Assembly: GCA_015055625.1 (NCBI GenBank)
Contig: SVHU01000018.1
Location: forward strand, 1-48,704
Direction: 5' to 3'
Length of the DNA stretch: 48,704 nucleotides
Source: Clostridiales bacterium
GTDB lineage: Bacteria > Bacillota > Clostridia > Christensenellales > Pumilibacteraceae
Each line of letters begins with the position of its first letter. Positions within the stretch are counted from its first letter, which is position 1. The position numbers were made by a program, and so were the translations under genes. This document shows positions 8,980 to 16,039 of the stretch, in pieces. Under the pieces are notes generated by a model. That model was not told where the DNA came from. It was given only the letters and a program-made list of their open reading frames with translations, and made no database searches.

Positions 8980-9810
8980 TTATAACAAGTCCTTTGTCTG
9001 GATATGATCCATATCCGTAAATTCCTGATTTTCTCCACACATAGCCCAAATAAATGAGTAATTTTTGGTACCTACTCCACTATGGATAGACCAGGACGGA
9101 GAAATTACCGCTTCTTCGTTGTGCATAATTATGTGACGGGTTTGCGTAGGCTCTCCCATCATGTGAAAAACTACGTCGTTCTCGCCCATATCCAAATACA
9201 AATAAACCTCCATGCGTCTATCGTGCGTATGACAAGGCATTGTATTCCAATTAGAGCCGCACTCTAACTGAGTAAGTCCCATCGAAAGCTGACAACTCTT
9301 GATAACTTCGGGGTGGATATATTGATTTATAACACGCTTATTGCACTCTTCTACGCTTCCGCAAGGCACTTTTTTTGCCTTTGTTATATCTATCTTTACG
9401 ATAGGATACGAAGTATGTGCAGGACACGAGCTTACGTAAAACTTTGCAGGATTATTCTCGTCCACACTTGCAAAGGTAATATCCTTATTCCCCATTCCTA
9501 TATAAATACCGTCGCGTGGATTCATTTCGTACTCTACGCCGTCTACGCTGATAATTCCCTTTCCGCCGATATTAATACAGCCCATTTCTCTACGCTGTAA
9601 AAAATATTCGGAAGCAAGCTCTTTGCCTGCTTCTATCTTAAGCGTTTGTCGAACAGGCATAAGTCCCGCCGTAATAATACGGTCTATATGACTATATACC
9701 ATTCTTACGTTATCTTTCGTGAAAAGATTGGCAATATGAAATTCTTCTCTAAGTCTTTCTGTCGTATAAAACTTAACGTCCTTTGCATTGCTTGCTTGTC
9801 TTACTTCCAT
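8980..9810 (-). CDS. kduI: 5-dehydro-4-deoxy-D-glucuronate isomerase
   Basis: A 276-residue protein matching KduI end to end (the E. coli protein is 278 residues). KduI converts 5-keto-4-deoxyuronate to 3-deoxy-D-glycero-2,5-hexodiulosonate in pectin and glycosaminoglycan uronate breakdown. Zinc ligands are visible at His194, His196, Glu201 and His243 in MPCHTHDRRMEVYLYLD and SWSIHSGVG. It is the first recognised gene of the operon. A leader ORF (9837-9911) and an extended -10 promoter precede it, and an AraC gene diverges from it. The AAAGGA ribosome binding site is rather far from the ATG. Confidence 0.95.
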   Translation of the reverse strand: MEVRQASNAKDVKFYTTERLREEFHIANLFTKDNVRMVYSHIDRIITAGLMPVRQTLKIEAGKELASEYFLQRREMGCINIGGKGIISVDGVEYEMNPRDGIYIGMGNKDITFASVDENNPAKFYVSSCPAHTSYPIVKIDITKAKKVPCGSVEECNKRVINQYIHPEVIKSCQLSMGLTQLECGSNWNTMPCHTHDRRMEVYLYLDMGENDVVFHMMGEPTQTRHIIMHNEEAVISPSWSIHSGVGTKNYSFIWAMCGENQEFTDMDHIQTKDLL

Positions 9811-9836
9811 TTTTATTTATTATCCTTTTATTATTT

Positions 9837-9911
9837 TTAGCTACAATAAAAAAACTTTACGCTCACTATCTCAGTTGCCTTTTTTAGATTTTCGTGAGCA
9901 TACAAACACAT
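9837..9911 (-). CDS. Possible 24-residue leader peptide upstream of kduI
   Basis: A short frame, MCLYAHENLKKATEIVSVKF and four more residues, preceded by a strong AAGGAG seven bases upstream of its ATG. It ends 26 bp before kduI. An inverted repeat GCTCAC / GTGAGC (9894-9899 and 9861-9866 on the plus strand) lies inside the frame and is followed on the transcript by a run of seven T after six bases, resembling a weak attenuator. No homolog is recognised. It could be a leader peptide, a small protein or chance. Confidence 0.35.
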   Translation of the reverse strand: MCLYAHENLKKATEIVSVKFFYCS

Positions 9912-10003
9912 AATGTTCTCCTTATTAGTTTTATCTTGAAAACTTAAGCCATATAAAAACATTTTCCCTTGTTATGCTTGCTTTTTTACTCTACCTTGTT
10001 TAC

Positions 10004-10009
10004 ATTATA
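10004..10009 (-). promoter_or_regulatory. Extended -10 promoter of the kdu operon
   Basis: On the minus strand TGTTATAAT (TATAAT at 10004-10009) forms an extended -10 with no good -35 box, as expected for an activator-dependent promoter. The intergenic stretch 9811-10148 holds this promoter, the small ORF and the divergent AraC promoter. Confidence 0.55.
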
Positions 10010-10095
10010 ACATAAATATCTTCAATTCTGCCATAAATTATCATATTAAATTATAGTGATAATCTTGGACTTTTTAGATATTTAGTCAAATTTGA

Positions 10096-10124
10096 TTGCA
10101 TACTCTTTGTTTTTTTGATATAAT
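10096..10124 (+). promoter_or_regulatory. Promoter of the AraC gene in the kdu cluster
   Basis: TTGCAT (10096-10101), a 17-base spacer and TATAAT (10119-10124). The leader is about 18 bases and carries AGGAAA before the ATG. Confidence 0.65.
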
Positions 10125-10148
10125 GCAAAAAAAGCAGGAAACAAAATT

Positions 10149-10913
10149 ATGGCGATTATTAATTATATCGAAAAACATCTTACGACCTTTTCCGTAAAAT
10201 CACACCTACACAACTATTGGGAAATTATTTACGTAACGGAAGGATCGGGCATTATAAAAACAACGGACGATTACGTCATAAGTTATAAAAAGGGCGAAAC
10301 TATTTGTATTCCGCCCTTAGTTGAACACACAAACTTATCTGAAGAGGGCTTCAGGAATATTCATTTTACGTTAGAAGACTGGACTGCAACGTCTAAAACT
10401 CCGTTTATTATCCCAGCGTCCGACCTTAGTAAAGACTTTTATAGTCTACTAAAACTTACTTACCGCTACTTTCATCAGCTCCCACCGTCTGCACCGATCA
10501 ATATAAACCTAACAAGCACCCTCGTATCTTTTCTTGACAACTTAATTCAAAAATCAAACGCTTATAATATTACACAAACTATCGTTCACGAAATAATCAA
10601 CCGCTACACAGACTCAAATTTTGACATCGATCAAGCGTATGAGTTAGTACCGCTATCAAAGGAATACGCGCGCAAACTTTTTATAAAAGAACACGGAATT
10701 TCACCGACAAAGTTTTTATTACAAAAACGCATAACGCTAGCAAAACAACTGCTATCTAACAAAGATAACAACCTTAGGATAAACGAAATTGCAAAAACGT
10801 GCGGATTTGTAGATCACGCATACTTTTGCAGAATTTTCAAAAAAGAAACAGGGGTAAGCCCTAACGACTTTCAGCTAAGCTTGCTTAAAGAAAATAAAAT
10901 ATATCTAACTTAA
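10149..10913 (+). CDS. AraC family regulator, probable activator of the kdu operon
   Basis: A 254-residue protein with an N-terminal cupin-type sensor domain (LHNYWEIIYVTEGSG near residue 20, then a CIPPLVEHTN turn) and a C-terminal AraC double helix-turn-helix (LSKEYARKLFIKEHGISPTK and later IAKTCGFVDHAYFCRIFKKE). This architecture belongs to regulators that sense a sugar and bind near divergent promoters. The gene diverges from kduI-kduD-GH88, so it probably activates that operon in response to an unsaturated uronate or a derivative. The ligand is inferred. A palindrome-terminator module follows it. Confidence 0.85.
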   Translation: MAIINYIEKHLTTFSVKSHLHNYWEIIYVTEGSGIIKTTDDYVISYKKGETICIPPLVEHTNLSEEGFRNIHFTLEDWTATSKTPFIIPASDLSKDFYSLLKLTYRYFHQLPPSAPININLTSTLVSFLDNLIQKSNAYNITQTIVHEIINRYTDSNFDIDQAYELVPLSKEYARKLFIKEHGISPTKFLLQKRITLAKQLLSNKDNNLRINEIAKTCGFVDHAYFCRIFKKETGVSPNDFQLSLLKENKIYLT

Positions 10914-10931
10914 AAAGCGCGAATTTGTCGC

Positions 10932-10985
10932 AAAATCTTGTATACGTATAGTAAAAAACCGCTCCTAATCACGTTTTAGGAACGG
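10932..10985. terminator. Palindrome plus bidirectional terminator module
   Basis: AAAATCTTG is followed by the palindrome TATACGTATA (10941-10950), then a hairpin CCGCTCCTAA / TTTAGGAACGG (10959-10985) with A-run and T-run flanks. It separates the convergent AraC and TasA-like genes. It is a near copy of 5249-5300 in the same orientation. Confidence 0.8.
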
Positions 10986-11010
10986 TTTTTTATCATTAAG
11001 TTCTTTTAGT

Positions 11011-12831
11011 TTATTTAGCTTTTAAGCGGAATGTTTCGGTAGAAGCATCCCAATAAGTTTCGTATCCGCTGTTCATGCAAATAAGCTTAGCTTCGTCGCC
11101 CTCTGTATAAACGTAACCGGTAGCAGGTTTGAAGTTGAACTGCGAGAAATTTGCACTGCTTTCGTTTACAACAAACTTAAATCCGTTAAACTCACTCATA
11201 AGGTAAGCGGTATTATGATTTGTAGAAAGATTATACGAAATCACTCCGTCTATATCAGCTTTACCGATTGTAAGACCAAGACCACCTGCATACGAAAAGT
11301 CATCGTCTACTTCTCCACTTTCGATAGTAATACTGTTATTCCAAGTATTGAACGCGTTAGACTCGCCGTTTTGAGTATTGTTATAAATCTTACCGCCGTT
11401 TATAGTCATAGAAGTGTGATCCGTAAGACGGATAGCACCGCTGTTTGCAGCTTTGTTATCGTGAAGTTCAAAAGTTCCGCCTATATTAATAACGGAATAA
11501 GTTCCGGTATACATAAAGCCACCTGTGCCTGCGGATTCGTTATAAGCAACTTCTCCACCGTTAAAGTTGTAAGTAGAAGAACCGTAGCCCCAGATAACTC
11601 CACCGTCACCTACGGATTTATTATAGTTCATTTCACCGCCGTTGATAGTAAAGCTTCCACCACTAACCATACGGATTGCGCCTGCAGGTCCTGTGGACGA
11701 GTTGTGGCTTATCTTAGAGCCTTCGTTCATAGTAATATGACCACCGCCCCAAATAGCTCCGCTACCTGACGTGTTATTTATAATAGAAGCGCCGTTAAGA
11801 GTAAGCTTTCCTCCGCCATTCTTTGCCAACGATACTGCGTGCGCGCCATTATTGTTTTGAAGAACAGTTCCCTCATTAAGCACGATAACACCGCTTGTTG
11901 TTTCGATAAGGTTACCCGTTGCGGTTACGCCCTCGTTTCTACCACCGTCTAAAACTACTTTTTCCATAGTAAGAGTAGTGCCGTCTGCAACGCTGAACAT
12001 TGTACCAGTAAAGCCATTTGCTCTTGAAATTGTAGCTCCGCCACTGATTTTTACATCATAGTCAATAGTAAGCGTTTCGTTTAAGTCGGAAATTTCACCG
12101 CTGATAATGATGTTTTCGTTCTTGTTTGCAATTGCGGTCTTAAGCTCACTTGCAGATGATACCATTATAAAGTCAAGAGGCGCGTCAACATCATACTGAT
12201 TATCAATGCTATCAAACTCACTGGCAAGCTGAGTTGCAATCACACGAACTGCAAAGCTTGTACCGATAGAAAGGTTTTGATATTCGTTGCCTGCGCTTTC
12301 TCTCATTTTAAGAGCGAGCGTTATAACGTGCTTTTCGCCAGCCTTAAGATTGCCCGTTGCTGTGTCGCCAACAGATGCAATAACCTCTTTAAGCGTGCCG
12401 ATCTTTTTATCGTCGGTAAGATCTTTTCTCGTAATCGCCTTTGCAGGATCTGAATAATAAACGTCGATAACTTCCGCAAGCTTGCTAACTTCGCCCGTAG
12501 GCTCAATTACAACCTTATACTTAAGCGCAAGAGATCCGTCGTTAGAAATGCTAATATGCTTAGCGTCTACGTAACCGGGCTCCCACTTGTCGTAGTTAAA
12601 GATTGCGCCTGTTGAAGCATCAGTCCAGTCAGTATCAGTAGCGTTTGGGTCAACCTTAGCTTCAGCCCAATGCATAGAAACGTCTAAATTTCCTGCCTTT
12701 ATAATATTGTTGCTACTTGTTACCGAATCGGTAAACCAAGCAAATGTCGTTCCTGCGAGCATTGCAGTACAAGCTATAATCATAATTATTGCAGTAAGCA
12801 ACGCTGTTTTTAAGCTCTTTTTCTTTGCCAT
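11011..12831 (-). CDS. TasA/CalY-like protein fused to a right-handed beta-helix
   Basis: A 606-residue secreted protein. It begins MAKKKSLKTALL, has a hydrophobic stretch and then AGTTFAWFTDSVTSSNNIIK (residues 26-45), the SipW-type signal and TasA/camelysin start, nearly the same as the gene at 1-931. The TasA-like domain extends to about residue 215. The remainder is made of short beta-helix turns such as SFTINGGEMNYNKSVGDGG and GGHITMNEGSKISHNSS, resembling polymorphic outer-surface adhesin repeats. The start at 12831 has GGGAGGTT upstream; a frame from 12867 lacks such a site. It has its own TTGACA promoter. TasA-type proteins form extracellular fibres. The fusion suggests a displayed adhesin, which is inference. 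Confidence 0.8.
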   Translation of the reverse strand: MAKKKSLKTALLTAIIMIIACTAMLAGTTFAWFTDSVTSSNNIIKAGNLDVSMHWAEAKVDPNATDTDWTDASTGAIFNYDKWEPGYVDAKHISISNDGSLALKYKVVIEPTGEVSKLAEVIDVYYSDPAKAITRKDLTDDKKIGTLKEVIASVGDTATGNLKAGEKHVITLALKMRESAGNEYQNLSIGTSFAVRVIATQLASEFDSIDNQYDVDAPLDFIMVSSASELKTAIANKNENIIISGEISDLNETLTIDYDVKISGGATISRANGFTGTMFSVADGTTLTMEKVVLDGGRNEGVTATGNLIETTSGVIVLNEGTVLQNNNGAHAVSLAKNGGGKLTLNGASIINNTSGSGAIWGGGHITMNEGSKISHNSSTGPAGAIRMVSGGSFTINGGEMNYNKSVGDGGVIWGYGSSTYNFNGGEVAYNESAGTGGFMYTGTYSVINIGGTFELHDNKAANSGAIRLTDHTSMTINGGKIYNNTQNGESNAFNTWNNSITIESGEVDDDFSYAGGLGLTIGKADIDGVISYNLSTNHNTAYLMSEFNGFKFVVNESSANFSQFNFKPATGYVYTEGDEAKLICMNSGYETYWDASTETFRLKAK

Positions 12832-12891
12832 TGAAAAACCTCCCAGCATAAGTGATAGTGTAAACAAACGTTTTTCACTTTCATAAATTTA

Positions 12892-12920
12892 ATAATACTA
12901 TAAAATCGCGAATTTGTCAA
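12892..12920 (-). promoter_or_regulatory. Promoter of the TasA-beta-helix gene
   Basis: TTGACA (12915-12920), a 17-base spacer and TATTAT (12892-12897) on the minus strand, with a leader of about 55 bases. Confidence 0.75.
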
Positions 12921-12967
12921 TATATTTTTATAAAAAAGTTAAACATTATAATATCTATATTATAAAT

Positions 12968-13010
12968 AAAGAGCAAGCAAAGACGAGATAACAAGCCTTG
13001 CTTACTCTTT
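12968..13010 (-). terminator. Terminator of the aspS-gatCAB operon
   Basis: AAAGAGCAAGCAA (12968-12980) pairs, with one mismatch, with TTGCTTACTCTTT (12998-13010). On the minus strand it is followed by T-rich sequence and lies about 40 bp past the gatB stop. The palindrome motif GTATACGTAT directly follows the stop codon (13037-13047 region). Confidence 0.7.
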
Positions 13011-13047
13011 GTTTTCTTATTACGTTACGTTTTCCGTGATACGTATA

Positions 13048-14490
13048 CTAGATTTTGTTGATTTGGTCAACAAGAATTTCCTTTAAGGTATTAGGATCGC
13101 AGTTGCCTTTAAGCTGTTTCATACAAGCTCCGAAAAGCGCCATAATAGCCTTTTCTTTTCCGCTCTTAAAGTCGTTTACAGCTCTTGGGTTTGAAGCAAT
13201 CGCTTCTTTTGCAACCTTTTCGATAAGCGAAGTATCGTTAGACACGATATATCCGTTCTCTTTTGCATAAGATTCGGGCTCGATATCGCGATTATCGAAC
13301 ATATCGGCAAGAATCTTCTTTCCGTTTGCTCTACCCACCTTTCCGTCAGATACAAGCTTAATGAGCTTTCCGAGCGCCTTTCCGTCGATATCAAGCATAT
13401 CGTAGGTCATTTGACGCGCGTTAAGAATGTTCATACACTCGCTAAGCAACCAGTTAGCGGAATCCTTTGCGCTTCCACATACCGCGTAAGCATCTTCAAA
13501 ACATTCGCAAATAGCGATACTCTTTACAAGCTGATCTGCATCATATTCGCTAAGACCAATCTCGTTGATATAACGCTCGCGCTTAACTTCGGGAAATTCG
13601 GGAAGAGAGGACTGGATAGCGTCAAACCATTCGTCGTCGATAACTACGGGCATAACGTTGGGATCGGGGAAGTAACGGTAGTCGCCTGCCGTTTCCTTGC
13701 TACGCATTGCAAAGCTCTTGCCCTTAATATCGTCCCATCTTCTGGTTTCTTGAACCAATACTTCGGTATTATGCTCCAAAGCATCAATATGTCTAGCGGT
13801 TTCGTACTCTATTGCGCGCTTGATAGCTTCGATAGAGTTCATATTCTTCATTTCGGTTCTAACACCAAGCTTATCGCTACCCTCTGGGCGAACGGAAAGG
13901 TTTACGTCACAACGCATTGTACCGTGAGCCATTTCACATTCTGCAACCTTTGCAAAACGAAGAAGATTTTTAAGTCTATCCAAGTACGCTTCAACCTCTT
14001 CGGCAGAAGAAAGGTCAGGCTGACTTACGATTTCGATAAGAGGGACAGAAGTACGGTTAAAGTCTACGTGCGTAGTATCTTCTCTGATATCGTGCACAAG
14101 CTTTCCTGCGTCTTCTTCCATGTGGATTTGCTTAATTCTGACGCTCTTCTTTCCCTTGCTCGTTTCAATTTCCACAAGGCCGTTTACCGCTACGGGCGCA
14201 AACCACTGAGTAGTCTGATAAGCCGCGGGAAGGTCGGGATAGTAGTAGCTCTTTTTATCAAACGTGGTAGTGCGGTTGATATGACAGTTGAGCATCATAC
14301 CTGCTTTCATACCATAGTCCACTACTCTCTTGTTTACAACGGGAAGCATACCGGGCATTCCGCAACAAGCAGGGCAAACGTGAGAGTTGGGGTCAGCTCC
14401 GTAAGAATGAGCCGAGCACGAACAGAATATCTTGGATTTAGTGGCAAGCTCTACGTGAACTTCAAGTCCGATGACGGTTTCGTATTTCAT
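13048..14490 (-). CDS. gatB: Asp-tRNA(Asn)/Glu-tRNA(Gln) amidotransferase subunit B
   Basis: A 480-residue GatB, the transamidase subunit that binds mischarged tRNA, activates the carboxylate with ATP and adds ammonia. The start MKYETVIGLEVHVELATKSK is canonical, with the conserved His in LEVHVEL, CPACCGMPGMLPVVN, SYYYPDLPAAYQTTQ and HMEEDAGK (metal and substrate site). The C-terminal YqeY-like tail is present. The ATG at 14490 has GGAGGGC upstream and begins one base beyond the gatA stop, so the genes are translationally coupled. In contrast to GatA, the catalytic signatures here look intact. It is the last gene of the operon. Confidence 0.95.
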   Translation of the reverse strand: MKYETVIGLEVHVELATKSKIFCSCSAHSYGADPNSHVCPACCGMPGMLPVVNKRVVDYGMKAGMMLNCHINRTTTFDKKSYYYPDLPAAYQTTQWFAPVAVNGLVEIETSKGKKSVRIKQIHMEEDAGKLVHDIREDTTHVDFNRTSVPLIEIVSQPDLSSAEEVEAYLDRLKNLLRFAKVAECEMAHGTMRCDVNLSVRPEGSDKLGVRTEMKNMNSIEAIKRAIEYETARHIDALEHNTEVLVQETRRWDDIKGKSFAMRSKETAGDYRYFPDPNVMPVVIDDEWFDAIQSSLPEFPEVKRERYINEIGLSEYDADQLVKSIAICECFEDAYAVCGSAKDSANWLLSECMNILNARQMTYDMLDIDGKALGKLIKLVSDGKVGRANGKKILADMFDNRDIEPESYAKENGYIVSNDTSLIEKVAKEAIASNPRAVNDFKSGKEKAIMALFGACMKQLKGNCDPNTLKEILVDQINKI

Positions 14491-14491
14491 A

Positions 14492-15685
14492 TTACTTGCC
14501 CTCCTTTTCAATTACTTTTGCAAGCGAAAGCAAAGAGTTTTCGCTGAACGCGTTTCCAACAAACTGAACTCCGTCTACAACAACCGCAGGAAGTCCCGTA
14601 ATGGAAGCAGGGGCGGTGTAGAAGTTCTCAGTAAAGGGCATATACATATCCTTTTGCACGCTTTCTTGTGTGTAAGCAAATGTAGAACATGTTGGCATAA
14701 GCACTGCGTCGTAAGAAGCAAACATTTTTGCAAACTCCTCAACTATTACTCTACGCATACGCAAACACTTATCGTACACTTTCATATAGTTTGAAGTCGA
14801 CAAAGTTTCGGAGCCGAACAAGATTGCGCTTTTAATCAACAAGCCGAAAGCCTCGGTCCTGCTATTGGTGTAAAGTCCGTCTATACCCACGAAGTTTTGC
14901 GCGCGATAACCGTATTTTACGCCGTCGTATCTAGACACGTTGTTGCAAAGCTCTGCGCTCATAAGAACGTTCCATGCCTTGTTTGAAAGAGCGATAACGC
15001 TGTCGTCAATCTCGGTTACTTCAACGCCGTTTTTACGCAAAATCTCACATACGTTAGCAATTTTTTCGGACACTTCGCTGTTTATTCCCTTAAGCATAGA
15101 CTTAAGAACAACAACTTTTTTAAGCTCTTTTTCTTCCTTTATTTTGTCAATTTCTTTTTGAGGAAGACTGGTTCCGTCCTTGTCGTCGTGTCCTGCAATT
15201 ACAGAAAGAACTTCCTTACACTTATCAGCGTTTGTTGCCACAATAGACACGGTTTCGCCCGAGCAAGCTACGGGAATTGTACCAAATCTGGATACTGTGC
15301 CGTAAGTGGGTTTTACGCTTACAAGTCCGCTTTGAGCGGTAGCTCTTCTGTTAGTTCCGTTTACGTCAAGCGTTATGGCAAAGTCAGCCTCGCCGTCCTT
15401 TACTGCGGAAGCCGTCGCATTTTTGATAATGCCGTCTTCTACCATTGCGCCGTTATAAGACGTTTCGCCAACAAGGTCGAAGTTAAACTCTCCCACATTG
15501 GTCTTGCCTGCAAGTCCATAACCTTTATCAAAAAGACGAGTAAGAACGTCCGCCTCAAACAAGCTTACGTATCCGTCAAGCATTTTACTTCCGGCAGTCG
15601 TAGGAATATCTTTTGTCAAAATCATATCGTCAGCAACAAATTTACATTCTGCTAACGTTTCAGTTTTTACAGTATACTTTTTCAT
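14492..15685 (-). CDS. gatA: Divergent, short GatA-like subunit lacking the amidase triad
   Basis: A 397-residue GatA homolog; the family is usually about 480-490 residues and about 60 N-terminal residues are missing. Recognisable blocks are TTAGSKML (29-36), GKTNVGEF, VKPTYGTVSRFG (124-135), SAELCNNVSRYDGVKYGYR and a C-terminal TAPASITGLPAVVVDGVQFV. In typical GatA, a Lys-Ser-Ser triad hydrolyses glutamine. An ungapped alignment of the 44 residues before KPTYG with standard GatA puts Ile87 at the cis-Ser of GGSSGGS and Thr111 at the nucleophile Ser of DTGGS. Alignment through TTAGSKML puts Asp19 at the catalytic Lys. The glutaminase site therefore seems lost while the fold blocks remain. The start is supported by GGGAGG upstream, and no frameshift is apparent. 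It could be a structural pseudo-enzyme or use another nitrogen route. Confidence 0.85.
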   Translation of the reverse strand: MKKYTVKTETLAECKFVADDMILTKDIPTTAGSKMLDGYVSLFEADVLTRLFDKGYGLAGKTNVGEFNFDLVGETSYNGAMVEDGIIKNATASAVKDGEADFAITLDVNGTNRRATAQSGLVSVKPTYGTVSRFGTIPVACSGETVSIVATNADKCKEVLSVIAGHDDKDGTSLPQKEIDKIKEEKELKKVVVLKSMLKGINSEVSEKIANVCEILRKNGVEVTEIDDSVIALSNKAWNVLMSAELCNNVSRYDGVKYGYRAQNFVGIDGLYTNSRTEAFGLLIKSAILFGSETLSTSNYMKVYDKCLRMRRVIVEEFAKMFASYDAVLMPTCSTFAYTQESVQKDMYMPFTENFYTAPASITGLPAVVVDGVQFVGNAFSENSLLSLAKVIEKEGK

Positions 15686-15703
15686 ATTTTTACCTCCCTG
15701 CGA

Positions 15704-15985
15704 TTATTCTACCACACGGGGTACGCACCAGTAACCCTCGTCGGTTTCGGGCGCGCTCTTTTGCAAGTCTTCTCTTGCAAAGTTTTGCTTTACTACATCT
15801 TCTCTTACAACGGTCATAACAGGCATAACGTGCACCATTCTTTCCACCGCGGAAGTATCAATAGAATCAAGTGAGCAAGCGTCTTCGTATCTTTCGTCGA
15901 AAAACTTCATAAAGCTTGCTTTTTCTTCTTCAGTAAGACGTAATTGGTTGAGTAATTCCAACCTTCTTAAAGTTTCTTTATCCAT
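15704..15985 (-). CDS. gatC: Asp/Glu-tRNA amidotransferase subunit C
   Basis: A 93-residue protein with the GatC pattern: an N-terminal helix MDKETLRRLELLNQLRLTEE, a central VREDVV segment and the C-terminal SAPETDEGYWCVPRVVE that matches the family APExxxGxFxVPxV motif. GatC is a small belt that clamps GatA to GatB. It lies 54 bp after aspS and 18 bp before gatA, in the usual C-A-B order. Confidence 0.92.
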   Translation of the reverse strand: MDKETLRRLELLNQLRLTEEEKASFMKFFDERYEDACSLDSIDTSAVERMVHVMPVMTVVREDVVKQNFAREDLQKSAPETDEGYWCVPRVVE

Positions 15986-16039
15986 AATTTTATTCCTTCT
16001 ATTTTATAGATTTGTTCAAAAAACTGCAATACGTACCGA

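Noticed and set aside
7286..9049. A longer start (9049) for the toroid protein
   Set aside because: It would overlap kduI by 70 bases and ignore the strong GGAGGGGG just before the ATG at 8962.
13411..14547. A 378-codon plus-strand frame opposite gatB
   Set aside because: gatB is canonical on the other strand; this frame has no motif or ribosome binding site.
14492..15685. GatA degeneration explained by a frameshift or truncation
   Set aside because: The frame is continuous, has a good start site, aligns without gaps through the altered motifs and keeps conserved blocks on both sides, so the changes look like true substitutions.
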